Assembly (NCBI GenBank): GCA_013140485.1
Contig: JABFSS010000129.1
Span: forward strand, 1-10,791
Direction of reading: 5' to 3'
DNA length: 10,791 nucleotides
DNA from: Candidatus Peribacteraceae bacterium
Lineage (GTDB): Bacteria > Patescibacteriota > Gracilibacteria > Peribacterales > Peribacteraceae
Both the position numbers and the translations under genes were made by a program. Within the stretch, counting starts at the first letter, position 1, and each line of letters begins with the position of its first letter. Below are positions 1-6,049 of the stretch, piece after piece. The notes under the pieces are model-generated. The model searched no databases and was not told where the DNA came from. It was given only the letters and a program-made list of their open reading frames with translations.

Positions 1-366
1 ATCCACGGTGACAATCGCATCCTTGGGAGCCAAGGCGAAGACATATTCGATCCGCTGGCCTTTGACGTTATCAGGACGGAAGCGCCGGAAGGACTCGGGA
101 AAATCGTACTGGTAGACGCGTTCGCTGACGCCGAGCACGCGACAACCGTCCAGCCCCGCTTCTTCCTTCAATTCCCGCAGAGCCGCCTCAGTCACGTTCT
201 CGTCCCCTTCGACTCCCCCTTGTGGCAACTGCCACGCGTCTTTCTTACGAGGCTTATGGAGCAGAAGAATCTGATAGATCGTCGTGCACGCGCCTCCCGG
301 AAGACACACCTCCGACGGACGAAGGACGAGTATCGACGCAGCGCGACGGTAGACCTCAGCAACCAC
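1..366 (-). CDS. RppH-like Nudix hydrolase (C-terminus cut by window edge)
   Basis: Nudix enzymes hydrolyse a nucleoside diphosphate linked to another group. The visible 122 residues carry a complete Nudix box at residues 50-72: G50, E56, R64-E65, E68-E69 and G71-L72 fit Gx5Ex7REUxEExGU. It is preceded by WQLPQGG, the wording typical of RNA pyrophosphohydrolase/dinucleoside polyphosphate hydrolases (RppH, Ap4A type), and followed by a KGQRIEYVFA strand. RppH removes pyrophosphate from triphosphorylated RNA 5' ends in the cytoplasm; that exact substrate is an inference here. The GTG start at 366 is chosen because TATAGT ends exactly 6 nt before it; a TTG at 381 has no such signal. The gene follows the EamA gene by 7 nt on the same strand, and the stop codon is off the left edge. 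Family confident, substrate uncertain. Confidence 0.88.
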   Translation of the reverse strand, partial: MVAEVYRRAASILVLRPSEVCLPGGACTTIYQILLLHKPRKKDAWQLPQGGVEGDENVTEAALRELKEEAGLDGCRVLGVSERVYQYDFPESFRRFRPDNVKGQRIEYVFALAPKDAIVTVD

Positions 367-372
367 GCCCTC

Positions 373-378
373 ACTATA
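373..378 (-). promoter_or_regulatory. -10-like TATAGT, 6 nt before the Nudix GTG
   Basis: TATAGT on the minus strand is followed by 6 nt and then GTG 366. It contains the TAG stop codon (376-374) of the upstream EamA gene. No clear -35. It fits the spacing seen at most other starts in the window and decides the Nudix start. Confidence 0.5.
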
Positions 379-1252
379 CAACCGTTTTCGCAGAACGGAT
401 ATTCGTGATGAGCGCGACGCCCGCGAGACTCAGGATGAAACCGGTCAACTGCAGCATGGTCGGCCGCTCTCCCAGGAGCAGCATCGTGAAGACGAGCGAA
501 AATGCCGGAGCGACCGCAAGCATCGACACGGCATCGACAAGCCGAAGGCGCTTGAGTCCTGCGTACCAGAAGAGCTTCCCCACAACGAGAATGACGACAT
601 AGAGCGCCATCCACCGCAGCGCAAACGGAGGAAGAGGGAACGACGGCCACTCTTCAACAAAGGCGCTGACGGGTAGCAGGATGACGCCCGCCAGGAATGA
701 ACGGAAACAGAGAAGTTCCGAGCCCCGAAGAGTCAGGAACGCCCGTTTTGCAAAGCGGTTTCCGAACGGCAGGAGAATGACTGCCAGCAGGATCATGGCT
801 TCGCCGATGCCTCCATGCGTCGTCTCCCCGAAGATCGCGAGCGCGCCCGCCACCGTCAACCCGACCCCCAGCACGCCCCATCTCGTGAGGGATTCCCTAA
901 ACAGTAACCAGCTCACCACGGCCGTAAAGGGCACCTCCATCGTGATCATCAATCCTGTATTGATGCCCGTACTCAGCCGCGTTCCGAGAAAGATCAGCCC
1001 GTACGGCACCACGACGATGCAGACCGCGACACCGATGGCGCTCTTCAGTGTCTCGAGCGTGAAGATCTCCCTCCGCCAGCCTTGGAATGTAATGATCACC
1101 GCATAGGCGAGGCACGACGCAAGTTGGCAGACTGCCAAGAACCACAGAGGAGGAAGGAGTCCCGTGGCGGCGTGCGCGATCGCCGGGAACAACCCCTCGA
1201 TAGCGACAGAGATGAGCGTGAGGAGCTGGCCGAGACGAATGTCGCGGGACAT
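374..1252 (-). CDS. EamA/DMT-family transporter (10 TM)
   Basis: A 292-residue integral membrane protein of the drug/metabolite transporter superfamily, the usual length for two EamA repeats of five helices each. The second repeat ends with recognisable EamA wording: WYAGLKRL, DAVSMLAVAPAFSLVF, LLGERP, then a hydrophobic helix LTGFILSLAGVALI. The first repeat has the matching GLMITMEVPFTAVVSWLLFRE block. These proteins typically export amino acids or other small metabolites; the substrate cannot be read from sequence. A TTG 39 nt upstream would give a longer frame, but ATG 1252 is preferred because TATACT ends 6 nt before it and the extra residues look like translated repeat DNA. It sits downstream of the bL33-like gene, separated by an 89-bp gap full of 9-nt repeats. 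A second EamA gene lies at 1540-2433. Confidence 0.9.
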   Translation of the reverse strand: MSRDIRLGQLLTLISVAIEGLFPAIAHAATGLLPPLWFLAVCQLASCLAYAVIITFQGWRREIFTLETLKSAIGVAVCIVVVPYGLIFLGTRLSTGINTGLMITMEVPFTAVVSWLLFRESLTRWGVLGVGLTVAGALAIFGETTHGGIGEAMILLAVILLPFGNRFAKRAFLTLRGSELLCFRSFLAGVILLPVSAFVEEWPSFPLPPFALRWMALYVVILVVGKLFWYAGLKRLRLVDAVSMLAVAPAFSLVFTMLLLGERPTMLQLTGFILSLAGVALITNIRSAKTVV

Positions 1253-1258
1253 GAGAGG

Positions 1259-1264
1259 AGTATA
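1259..1264 (-). promoter_or_regulatory. -10-like TATACT, 6 nt before EamA ATG
   Basis: TATACT (5/6 to TATAAT) on the minus strand, then CCTCTC, then ATG 1252. There is no Shine-Dalgarno match and no convincing -35. Supports ATG 1252 over the upstream TTG. Confidence 0.5.
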
Positions 1265-1265
1265 G

Positions 1266-1339
1266 GTAAACGATGTAAACGAAGAAAACAAAGGAACCGA
1301 GGATCCTCGTTTTCCTCGTTTACCTCGATTGCTTCGCTT
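1266..1339. repeat. Two facing blocks of 9-nt imperfect repeats forming a hairpin
   Basis: On + the left half reads as 9-mers (gtaaacgat, gtaaacgaa, gaaaacaaa, ggaaccgag at 1266-1301) and the right half as tcctcgttt, tcctcgttt, acctcgatt, gcttcgctt (1304-1339). The halves are roughly inverted copies: 1275-1289 pairs with 1309-1323 at 14 of 15 positions, and cgaggatcctcg (1298-1309) is a perfect 12-bp palindrome at the centre. It fills the gap between the bL33-like stop and the -10 of the EamA gene. A role as terminator or 3'-end stabiliser for the upstream minus-strand transcript is plausible, but there is no U-tract, so it is not a standard intrinsic terminator. Confidence 0.7.
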
Positions 1340-1341
1340 GC

Positions 1342-1527
1342 TTAATTCGAGTGTCTCTCCTCCTTCTGCTTAGTCGGCTTCTTGACCCTGCACGTCGAGC
1401 AGTACTTCGTCGTCTTGAAGTCCTTCCACGACTTTCCCTCCTTCTGCTTGTGCAGCCGGACGGTGCCCACGCGCATATTGCAGGCGGAGCAGTTCATGGC
1501 GAAGACGGTGCGCTTTCCTCGTGGCAT
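1342..1527 (-). CDS. rpmG: Probable 50S ribosomal protein bL33 (zinc-ribbon type)
   Basis: A 61-residue, strongly basic protein with two CxxC pairs (C13/C16 and C43/C46) about 26 residues apart. This is the spacing of a small zinc ribbon, and the second pair sits in a KYCSTCRVKK context much like the KKYCPRC-K segment of Cys-type bL33. It would bind the large ribosomal subunit near the E site. The N-terminus is about ten residues longer than in typical bL33, so an internal ATG (residue 11) is possible. The ATG at 1527 lies 12 nt after the stop of the upstream EamA gene, so both are probably co-transcribed; TAACAT, containing that stop, ends 9 nt before the ATG. No Shine-Dalgarno. Alternative: an unrelated small zinc-ribbon protein. 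Confidence 0.6.
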   Translation of the reverse strand: MPRGKRTVFAMNCSACNMRVGTVRLHKQKEGKSWKDFKTTKYCSTCRVKKPTKQKEERHSN

Positions 1528-1539
1528 AGCCCGGAGATG

Positions 1540-2433
1540 TTACTGAGGGAGGGCCAGGAGCGCAAGGCCGGCAAAAACGATCAGGAAACTCACGATTTTG
1601 ACCGAAACGGCCTGTCTGGTGAGAAGTTCGCGGGGCGCGAAGGCCGGGAGCACCTTCCAGAAGATCCATGCGACCAAGAGAATGAAGAACGGCTGCACAT
1701 TCGAGATGACCGATCCGAGCGAGAGCGGCCCGATGTCGTAGACCCAGGTGTTCAGATACGTCGCGACGAAAAACAGTATCACGACGCTGCCGCAGACAAA
1801 AAAGAACGGCCAACGGACGCGGCGGAGAAGAGCGATCACCGACGACCTCCAGCTCGGGACAAGGAGCGGAACGGCGAAGCACAGACTTTCCCGTGCGAGC
1901 AGAGGCAGCACAAAAGCAACGAGGACGCTCGTGCCGCCGCGCATCGCCGCTTTTTGCGTCGCATAGAAAGGAACGTAGAGCACCGCCAGCAACACAAGTA
2001 AAACGAATCCGAAGGGACCGATGAATCCCTTTCCGCGAAGAGAGAGGAAGGCAATGCCGCCGAGGAGCAGAATCACGCCGGCAAGCTGCGACATGGACCA
2101 TGTCTCGCCGAAGAGCGCGATGCTGATCGCACTGAGCAGGACGGCAAAGATCGCCCATGCGATTTGCACGACCGATGCATCGATCCGATTGAGAATGGTG
2201 AAGAACGCGATATCGCCGAGGAAAGCGATCATGCCTGCAAGAACCAGGGGAATCGTCCACGAACCGGCGCCTCCCGATACGGCAAGCAACGTGAGAAGGA
2301 CAGGCAAACTGAAACAGCTCTGACACCACATCAGCACATACGGACGCTTCTCATAGTGTTTGACGAGCACGGAATCGAGCACCGTCACGAGCGCCCAGCC
2401 CAGAGTAGCCACAAGTTGGAGCGCGAGCCACAT
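1540..2433 (-). CDS. EamA-like transporter, second copy (10 TM)
   Basis: A 297-residue, very hydrophobic protein with about ten predicted membrane helices in two five-helix halves, matching the DMT/EamA fold and length. The first half has an EamA-like NRIDASVVQIAWAIFAVLLS helix and an FGETWS loop before the next helix. The second half repeats this as GSVISNVQPFFILLVAWIFWK. It is much diverged from the neighbour at 374-1252, so the two are not a recent tandem duplication; together they flank the bL33-like gene. Probable metabolite exporter or importer in the inner membrane, substrate unknown. ATG 2433 is supported by TAGGCT ending 6 nt upstream. It starts 9 nt after the stop of the unknown gene 2443-3018. 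Confidence 0.82.
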   Translation of the reverse strand: MWLALQLVATLGWALVTVLDSVLVKHYEKRPYVLMWCQSCFSLPVLLTLLAVSGGAGSWTIPLVLAGMIAFLGDIAFFTILNRIDASVVQIAWAIFAVLLSAISIALFGETWSMSQLAGVILLLGGIAFLSLRGKGFIGPFGFVLLVLLAVLYVPFYATQKAAMRGGTSVLVAFVLPLLARESLCFAVPLLVPSWRSSVIALLRRVRWPFFFVCGSVVILFFVATYLNTWVYDIGPLSLGSVISNVQPFFILLVAWIFWKVLPAFAPRELLTRQAVSVKIVSFLIVFAGLALLALPQ

Positions 2434-2439
2434 GCGCCC

Positions 2440-2445
2440 AGCCTA
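2440..2445 (-). promoter_or_regulatory. -10-like TAGGCT, 6 nt before EamA ATG 2433
   Basis: TAGGCT on the minus strand begins with the TAG stop codon of the upstream gene and is followed by GGGCGC and ATG 2433. A TANNNT match only, and GC-rich, so weaker on its own than the AT-rich examples. Listed because the 6-nt spacing is the same as at the other starts. Confidence 0.35.
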
Positions 2446-3018
2446 CCTCACCCCGGCGTACTCCTCCGCAAGTTGATATCCCGCATCGAATAACATTTCC
2501 GATTCAGGCGATCCGACGGTAACCGGGGGTTGCTTCAGGGCTTCCCAGGCATCGTGTCCGGCTTGAACACAACAAGGATGAATGGCTCCCCACCATGCCA
2601 TTTCTCTGTCCGAAACATCGACGGACGCGAGGACGTCCCTCACTAATTTATTTTTCCGGATTTGAGTAAATGGAATCGTTTGCAGAGAAAGCACGTCCCT
2701 CTTTCCACACATCACATGGGTAATGAGCAGAGTTGCAACGAGATCATTTCGACCTACAGCGCTTGATGGATCTGCCGCTGCAAGACTTTTTTCCATTCTC
2801 TGCCGGACTTCATCGGCTGAAATTTCGAGAGTCAGGACTCTTCCTTTCTGGGAATTGATGAATATTGTTGTCGGCAATGCCATTGCGGAAAAAGCTTTTC
2901 GAAAAGCGGCAACGTACCCTGGAGCTTTGTCCAAGCTCGATGCATGTAATTTCAAAAGATCTTTCCGTGAAAATGGAGTGATCTTTGCTACCTTTTTGAT
3001 TCTTTCAATGCCGATCAT
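2443..3018 (-). CDS. Unknown protein, 191 aa
   Basis: I do not recognise this family. It is soluble, with no signal peptide or membrane helix. It has a basic N-terminal helix (IERIKKVAKI), a Leu/Lys-rich segment, a strand-like TTIFINSQKGRVLTLEIS at about residues 51-68, and a conspicuous aromatic/Cys patch WWGAIHPCCVQAGHDAW near residues 142-158. The gene looks more AT-rich than its neighbours. The first ATG (3024) abuts the -10 TAAAAT, so transcription should begin near the second ATG (3018, MIGIER), which is taken as the start. It has the best promoter in the minus run and an inverted repeat over it, so it may be separately regulated. It lies downstream of trxB and is followed after 9 nt by an EamA transporter, but no function follows from that. 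Confidence 0.75.
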   Translation of the reverse strand: MIGIERIKKVAKITPFSRKDLLKLHASSLDKAPGYVAAFRKAFSAMALPTTIFINSQKGRVLTLEISADEVRQRMEKSLAAADPSSAVGRNDLVATLLITHVMCGKRDVLSLQTIPFTQIRKNKLVRDVLASVDVSDREMAWWGAIHPCCVQAGHDAWEALKQPPVTVGSPESEMLFDAGYQLAEEYAGVR

Positions 3019-3024
3019 TGGCAT

Positions 3025-3054
3025 ATTTTATAAATTGACTTGGAGAATTGTCAA
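3025..3054 (-). promoter_or_regulatory. Strong sigma70-type promoter of gene 2443-3018
   Basis: On the minus strand, consensus TTGACA (3054-3049) is followed 18 nt later by TAAAAT (3030-3025) or 16 nt later by TATAAA (3032-3027), each 5/6 to TATAAT. Either predicts a transcript start at about 3018-3020, at the second ATG of the gene. The -35 starts immediately after the trxB stop codon. Confidence 0.65.
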
Positions 3055-3059
3055 TTTAT
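3030..3059. repeat. Perfect 10-bp inverted repeat over the promoter (operator-like)
   Basis: ATAAATTGAC at 3030-3039 and its exact reverse complement at 3050-3059 are separated by 10 bp. On the minus strand one arm holds most of the -35 and the other reaches into the -10. Arm centres are about 20 bp apart, two helical turns, as expected for a dimeric repressor. It also overlaps the trxB stop, so a weak AT-rich hairpin at the trxB mRNA 3' end is the alternative. Confidence 0.6.
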
Positions 3060-4018
3060 CCGCCCCCGCTCATGTATCCCTCCTTCGTGCCCACCGTACT
3101 CAGATAGTTGAACGCACCGTTCGCCGCCGTCGAGCCTTCGCCCGCTGCAGTCGCGAACTGCGCGAAGTAATTGCTGGCATTGGTGACGTCACCGGCACCG
3201 AAGAACCCGGGAACGTTCGTGCTCTGGTCGGGCTTCACCTTCAAGTATCCCTTCGCATCGACCTCCGCGCCCACCTGCAGAGCAAGCTCTGTTGACGGGG
3301 TGGAACCAACTTCGATGAAGACACCGTCGACTGTCAAAGAATCTGATCCCTGGAACGCCTTCGCGAGCTTCACCGACTTCACCTTGGCATCGCCAAGCAC
3401 TTCCGTGATCTGATTCTCCAGCACCATGACGATGTTCTTCTTCTCTTTGATCTTGTCGATCCAGTACGGCTCCGCGCGGAATTCGTTACGGCGATGGATC
3501 AGGTAGACCGTCTTCGCGACCTGAGCCGCAATCGCGGCACCCTCCACTGCCGAGTCCCCTCCTCCGATCACCGCGACGTCTTTGTTCTTATAGAAGAATG
3601 CGTCGCACGTAGCGCAGTACGTGACGCCCTTGCCAGAGAATTCCTCTTCGCCTTTCACGCCGAGATGACGCTTAGCGGAGCCCGTTGCCAAAATGATCGC
3701 CTTCCCTTCAAGGATCTCGCCGTTTTGGAACGTCACCGTGAACCCCTCCTTTGTCGCCTTTGTTCCTTTTGTCACCTTTGTCACATTCGCAACTTTGTGC
3801 GTCACCTCTTCGAAACTGACGGCATGCTTCTTGAAGTTTTCCATGAGATCCGGGCCCTTGATATCAATGATACCCGGCCAGTTGCCGACCTCCGCGGCCG
3901 TAATGCCCATTCCTCCATCCACGCCGCCGACGATCAGCGTCTTGAGCTTGTAGCGCGCGCAGTAGATGGCCGCCGTGTAGCCGGCGCAGCCGAGGCCAAT
4001 GATCACTACATCAAACAT
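3056..4018 (-). CDS. trxB: Thioredoxin reductase
   Basis: An FAD-dependent, NADPH-linked flavoenzyme that reduces thioredoxin in the cytoplasm. In order: an N-terminal FAD-binding GLGCAG (residues 8-13; the family usually has GSGPAG, glycines kept), an ILATGS segment (about 109-114), the redox-active CATC (135-138, usually followed by DG but here DA), a second dinucleotide motif IGGGDSA, the NADPH-phosphate signature HRRNEFRA, and the C-terminal FAD motif GAGDVT followed by AAGEGS. Length 320 aa, normal. The first ATG (4024) sits directly against CATACT; the second ATG (4018, MFDVVIIG) is preferred because it lies 6 nt after that hexamer and suits the usual N-terminus. Oddity: an xTK-xTK-xTK-xTK run at residues 79-90 encoded by a 9-bp tandem repeat. 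Divergent from the membrane-protein gene at 4067. Confidence 0.95.
   Translation of the reverse strand: MFDVVIIGLGCAGYTAAIYCARYKLKTLIVGGVDGGMGITAAEVGNWPGIIDIKGPDLMENFKKHAVSFEEVTHKVANVTKVTKGTKATKEGFTVTFQNGEILEGKAIILATGSAKRHLGVKGEEEFSGKGVTYCATCDAFFYKNKDVAVIGGGDSAVEGAAIAAQVAKTVYLIHRRNEFRAEPYWIDKIKEKKNIVMVLENQITEVLGDAKVKSVKLAKAFQGSDSLTVDGVFIEVGSTPSTELALQVGAEVDAKGYLKVKPDQSTNVPGFFGAGDVTNASNYFAQFATAAGEGSTAANGAFNYLSTVGTKEGYMSGGG
3748..3783 (-). repeat. Four-copy 9-bp tandem repeat inside trxB
   Basis: Units cctttgtcg, cctttgttc, cttttgtca and cctttgtca on + encode VTK-VTK-GTK-ATK in TrxB. It lies in a surface-exposed part of the FAD domain before the CATC site. In frame, so it should be tolerated; likely made by slippage. 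Confidence 0.75.
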
Positions 4019-4024
4019 GCCCAT

Positions 4025-4030
4025 AGTATG
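4025..4030 (-). promoter_or_regulatory. -10-like CATACT, 6 nt before trxB ATG 4018
   Basis: CATACT (4/6 to TATAAT) then ATGGGC then ATG 4018. Same arrangement as the 2443-3018 gene, with an upstream ATG falling inside the spacer. No good -35 is visible. Confidence 0.35.
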
Positions 4031-4051
4031 TATGAAAGAGCGTGGATTTGG

Positions 4052-4061
4052 TATATATATT
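4052..4061 (+). promoter_or_regulatory. -10 region TATATATATT before ATG 4067
   Basis: TATATT (4056-4061) ends 5 nt before the ATG. TG at 4049-4050, one base before TATATA (4052-4057), makes an extended -10. A start near 4064-4068 is predicted, giving a leader of zero to three nt. The 48-bp gap to trxB therefore holds two divergent promoters. Confidence 0.5.
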
Positions 4062-4066
4062 CAACT

Positions 4067-4708
4067 ATGACTATCACACGACGACTGCTCCTCAGCCTGC
4101 TCGCTTTTATATTTCTCTTCTGCGTACTACTCTTTCTTTTGAGCCTTGCCGTGCATGTGAGCTTGATTGACGACGATCTTCTCATCCTGGTGCCTATCCT
4201 TTCAGGACCAGTATTGTTCATGGAATTTTTCCTGGCCGGAAGCAAGGTACTGCGAGAGAGAGCGGCGATCTCATTCGTCGTCCTGCTGGCCATTTGTGTT
4301 CCGCTGGAAGCGTTGTTCTTGTTTGGCATGGGCCCACTCGGCGGAGAAGGCGGTGTCTCTCCCGTCGTGATTCTCCTGCCCTTCCCACCGGCACTCCTGC
4401 TCGGATTCCTGACATCGCTCCTTGTGGAATATTGTTCGGCCCGCATCCTCATCTTCATCTCGTGCGCATGCTTCTTTCTCAATCTGGGAATTCTCGCTTT
4501 GCTCGGTTTTTGTTTTGCAAGCAACGGATCCTGCATGGCAACTGCAGCGATGGAGCGCGGAGCGGGGCTGTGTCGATTCGCCTATGACTCGAGGTATTGC
4601 TTCATCGAACTCGCAGCAAGAACAAATACCTGCAATTCTCTGTCCGAATCCGACACAGCGACCTGCGTGAACGTCAGAGAAAGCCTCAAAATGTTTGGCC
4701 TGCCTTGA
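4067..4708 (+). CDS. Five-TM membrane protein with Cys-rich C-terminal tail
   Basis: A 213-residue protein of no family I recognise. A basic MTITRR start leads into hydrophobic helices at about residues 7-31, 38-60, 66-88, 98-120 and 124-150. The final 63 residues are hydrophilic and hold several cysteines (contexts SNGSC, GLC, RYC, NTC, ATC, plus FCF at the membrane edge). With five helices and a positive N-terminus inside, the tail would face outside, where these Cys could form disulphides. That topology is an inference from the positive-inside rule. The longer open frame running upstream to 3494 is antisense to trxB and is rejected. Divergent from trxB and convergent with gdhA, with a 9-bp gap between the stops. 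The neighbouring TrxB acts in the cytoplasm, so no direct link is implied. Confidence 0.75.
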   Translation: MTITRRLLLSLLAFIFLFCVLLFLLSLAVHVSLIDDDLLILVPILSGPVLFMEFFLAGSKVLRERAAISFVVLLAICVPLEALFLFGMGPLGGEGGVSPVVILLPFPPALLLGFLTSLLVEYCSARILIFISCACFFLNLGILALLGFCFASNGSCMATAAMERGAGLCRFAYDSRYCFIELAARTNTCNSLSESDTATCVNVRESLKMFGLP

Positions 4709-4717
4709 ACATAGCGC

Positions 4718-6010
4718 TCACTCTACCCAACCTCTCACCCGCATCGCCTCCACTATTCTTCGGACTCCGACGATAAACGCCGCCTGACGGTAGCTGACCT
4801 TGTCTCGGTGGACCTCGCGCCGGACGTCTTTGTAGGCGGTCAGGATCACGCGCTTGAGCTCAGCATCGACATGAGCGTCCGTCCACTGTTCCCCCGATCT
4901 CCCCTGCGTCCATTCGAAGTAACTGACCGTGACGCCCCCGGCATTGGCCAAGACGTCCGGGATCACTTTGATTTTCCGCTTCTGGAGAATCTCATCGGCT
5001 TCCGGACTCGTCGGACCGTTGGCGAGTTCGAGAATGATCTTCGCTTTGATGTTCTTCGCATTCTTCTCCGTGATCACGTTATCGAGCGCGGCGGGAATCA
5101 GAATGTCGCACGGGAGTTCGAGGAGTTCTTCGTTGCTGACCTGACGGATGCCGTCCATTTTCATCTTCTGCGTGTCGCACACCGACCCTCGGCAGTATTC
5201 TCCCGCGACGGTCCCCGTCTTGTTCTTGTACTTCTCGATGCGGACGGGGTCGATGCCGTCCGGCGAATAAATGCCGCCATGGGAATCGGAAACCGCCACC
5301 ACCGTGTATCCGGCGTCGTGCAGAAAATGCGCCATGACCGCGCCGGCGTTGCCGAATCCCTGCACCACCACCCGGAGGTTTTTGGAATCGAGCGCCTCGC
5401 CTTCGATCAACTCCTGCAAGATGAAGAAACCGCCGCGCGCGGTGGCCGTGTCGCGCCCGCGCGAACCGTCGTAACTGAGCGGCTTGCCGGTGATCATTGC
5501 CGGGGCATAGGTGCCCGTTCGCTTTTCGTACTCGTCGCGCATCCACGCCATGATCGCGGGCGTCGTATTCACGTCCGGCGCGGGGATATCGATATCGGGT
5601 CCGAGGTGTTCCTGGAAGGCTCTGACATATGCTCGTGAGAGTTCCTGCAACTCCCGCTTACTCAGCACCTTCGGGTCGCACTGGATCCCGCCTTTGGCTC
5701 CGCCCATGGGAATGCCGACGACGGCCGTCTTGATCGCCATCAACGCCGCGAGCGCCATCACCTCGTCTTTATCCGCCAGCGGGTGGTAACGAATGCCCCC
5801 TTTGTATGGCCCGCGCGCGTTGTTGTACTGCACGCGAAACGCGGGGAACGATTTATTCTTTCCATCATCCATCGTCATCGTGATGGTTTTCTCGTGCGAG
5901 TGCTGCGGCTCCAGAAAAAGCTTCTTCTCTGCGGGCGAGAGCTTGAGCATATCCATGGTGCTCTTGAGATTCTTGATGAACCGCTGGTACGGCGTCCGTG
6001 CTGAACTCAT
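4718..6010 (-). CDS. gdhA: Glutamate dehydrogenase (hexameric type)
   Basis: Catalyses reversible oxidative deamination of glutamate to 2-oxoglutarate and ammonia with NAD(P). The 430 residues match the roughly 420-450 aa hexameric class. Visible signatures: GPYKGGIRYHP (about 67-77), the glutamate-binding/catalytic lysine region MAIKTA and GGAKGG (K106), catalytic PAPDVNT (D146), the start of the Rossmann domain at RVVVQGFGNAG (GFGNAG 218-223), AVSDSHGGIY, then PAALDNVIT and DVLANAGGVTVSYFEW near the C-terminus. All are in order, with no break. Cofactor preference cannot be settled by eye. The frame can extend to a TTG at 6016, but ATG 6010 is chosen, with TAGTCT ending 7 nt before it. The CADD-like gene lies 39 bp upstream on the same strand, so co-transcription is possible but not required. 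Confidence 0.95.
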   Translation of the reverse strand: MSSARTPYQRFIKNLKSTMDMLKLSPAEKKLFLEPQHSHEKTITMTMDDGKNKSFPAFRVQYNNARGPYKGGIRYHPLADKDEVMALAALMAIKTAVVGIPMGGAKGGIQCDPKVLSKRELQELSRAYVRAFQEHLGPDIDIPAPDVNTTPAIMAWMRDEYEKRTGTYAPAMITGKPLSYDGSRGRDTATARGGFFILQELIEGEALDSKNLRVVVQGFGNAGAVMAHFLHDAGYTVVAVSDSHGGIYSPDGIDPVRIEKYKNKTGTVAGEYCRGSVCDTQKMKMDGIRQVSNEELLELPCDILIPAALDNVITEKNAKNIKAKIILELANGPTSPEADEILQKRKIKVIPDVLANAGGVTVSYFEWTQGRSGEQWTDAHVDAELKRVILTAYKDVRREVHRDKVSYRQAAFIVGVRRIVEAMRVRGWVE

Positions 6011-6017
6011 GCACAAC

Positions 6018-6023
6018 AGACTA
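6018..6023 (-). promoter_or_regulatory. -10-like TAGTCT before gdhA
   Basis: TAGTCT then 7 nt then ATG 6010 on the minus strand. A TTGTAA lies 17 nt upstream of the hexamer, an acceptable -35 (4/6). Predicts a transcript start at or next to the ATG. Confidence 0.42.
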
Positions 6024-6049
6024 CGGAACCCAACGTCCTCTTACAAACA

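Noticed and set aside
192..650. 152-aa minus-strand open frame
   Set aside because: Overlaps the Nudix and EamA genes in another frame and has Arg/Ser-rich shadow composition.
374..2433. Tandem duplication of EamA transporter genes
   Set aside because: The two proteins are too different by eye to be a recent duplication, and a bL33-like gene lies between them.
3494..4066. Upstream extension of the membrane-protein frame (404-aa open frame on +)
   Set aside because: This part is antisense to well-supported trxB, and a -10 hexamer with ATG at 4067 explains the real start.
4709..4717. Bidirectional terminator between the membrane-protein gene and gdhA
   Set aside because: The 9-bp gap contains no stem with a U-tract; only the small AGCGCT palindrome is present.
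4808..5638. 276-aa plus-strand open frame opposite gdhA
   Set aside because: Antisense shadow of a GC-rich gene with complete GDH motifs; no family likeness.
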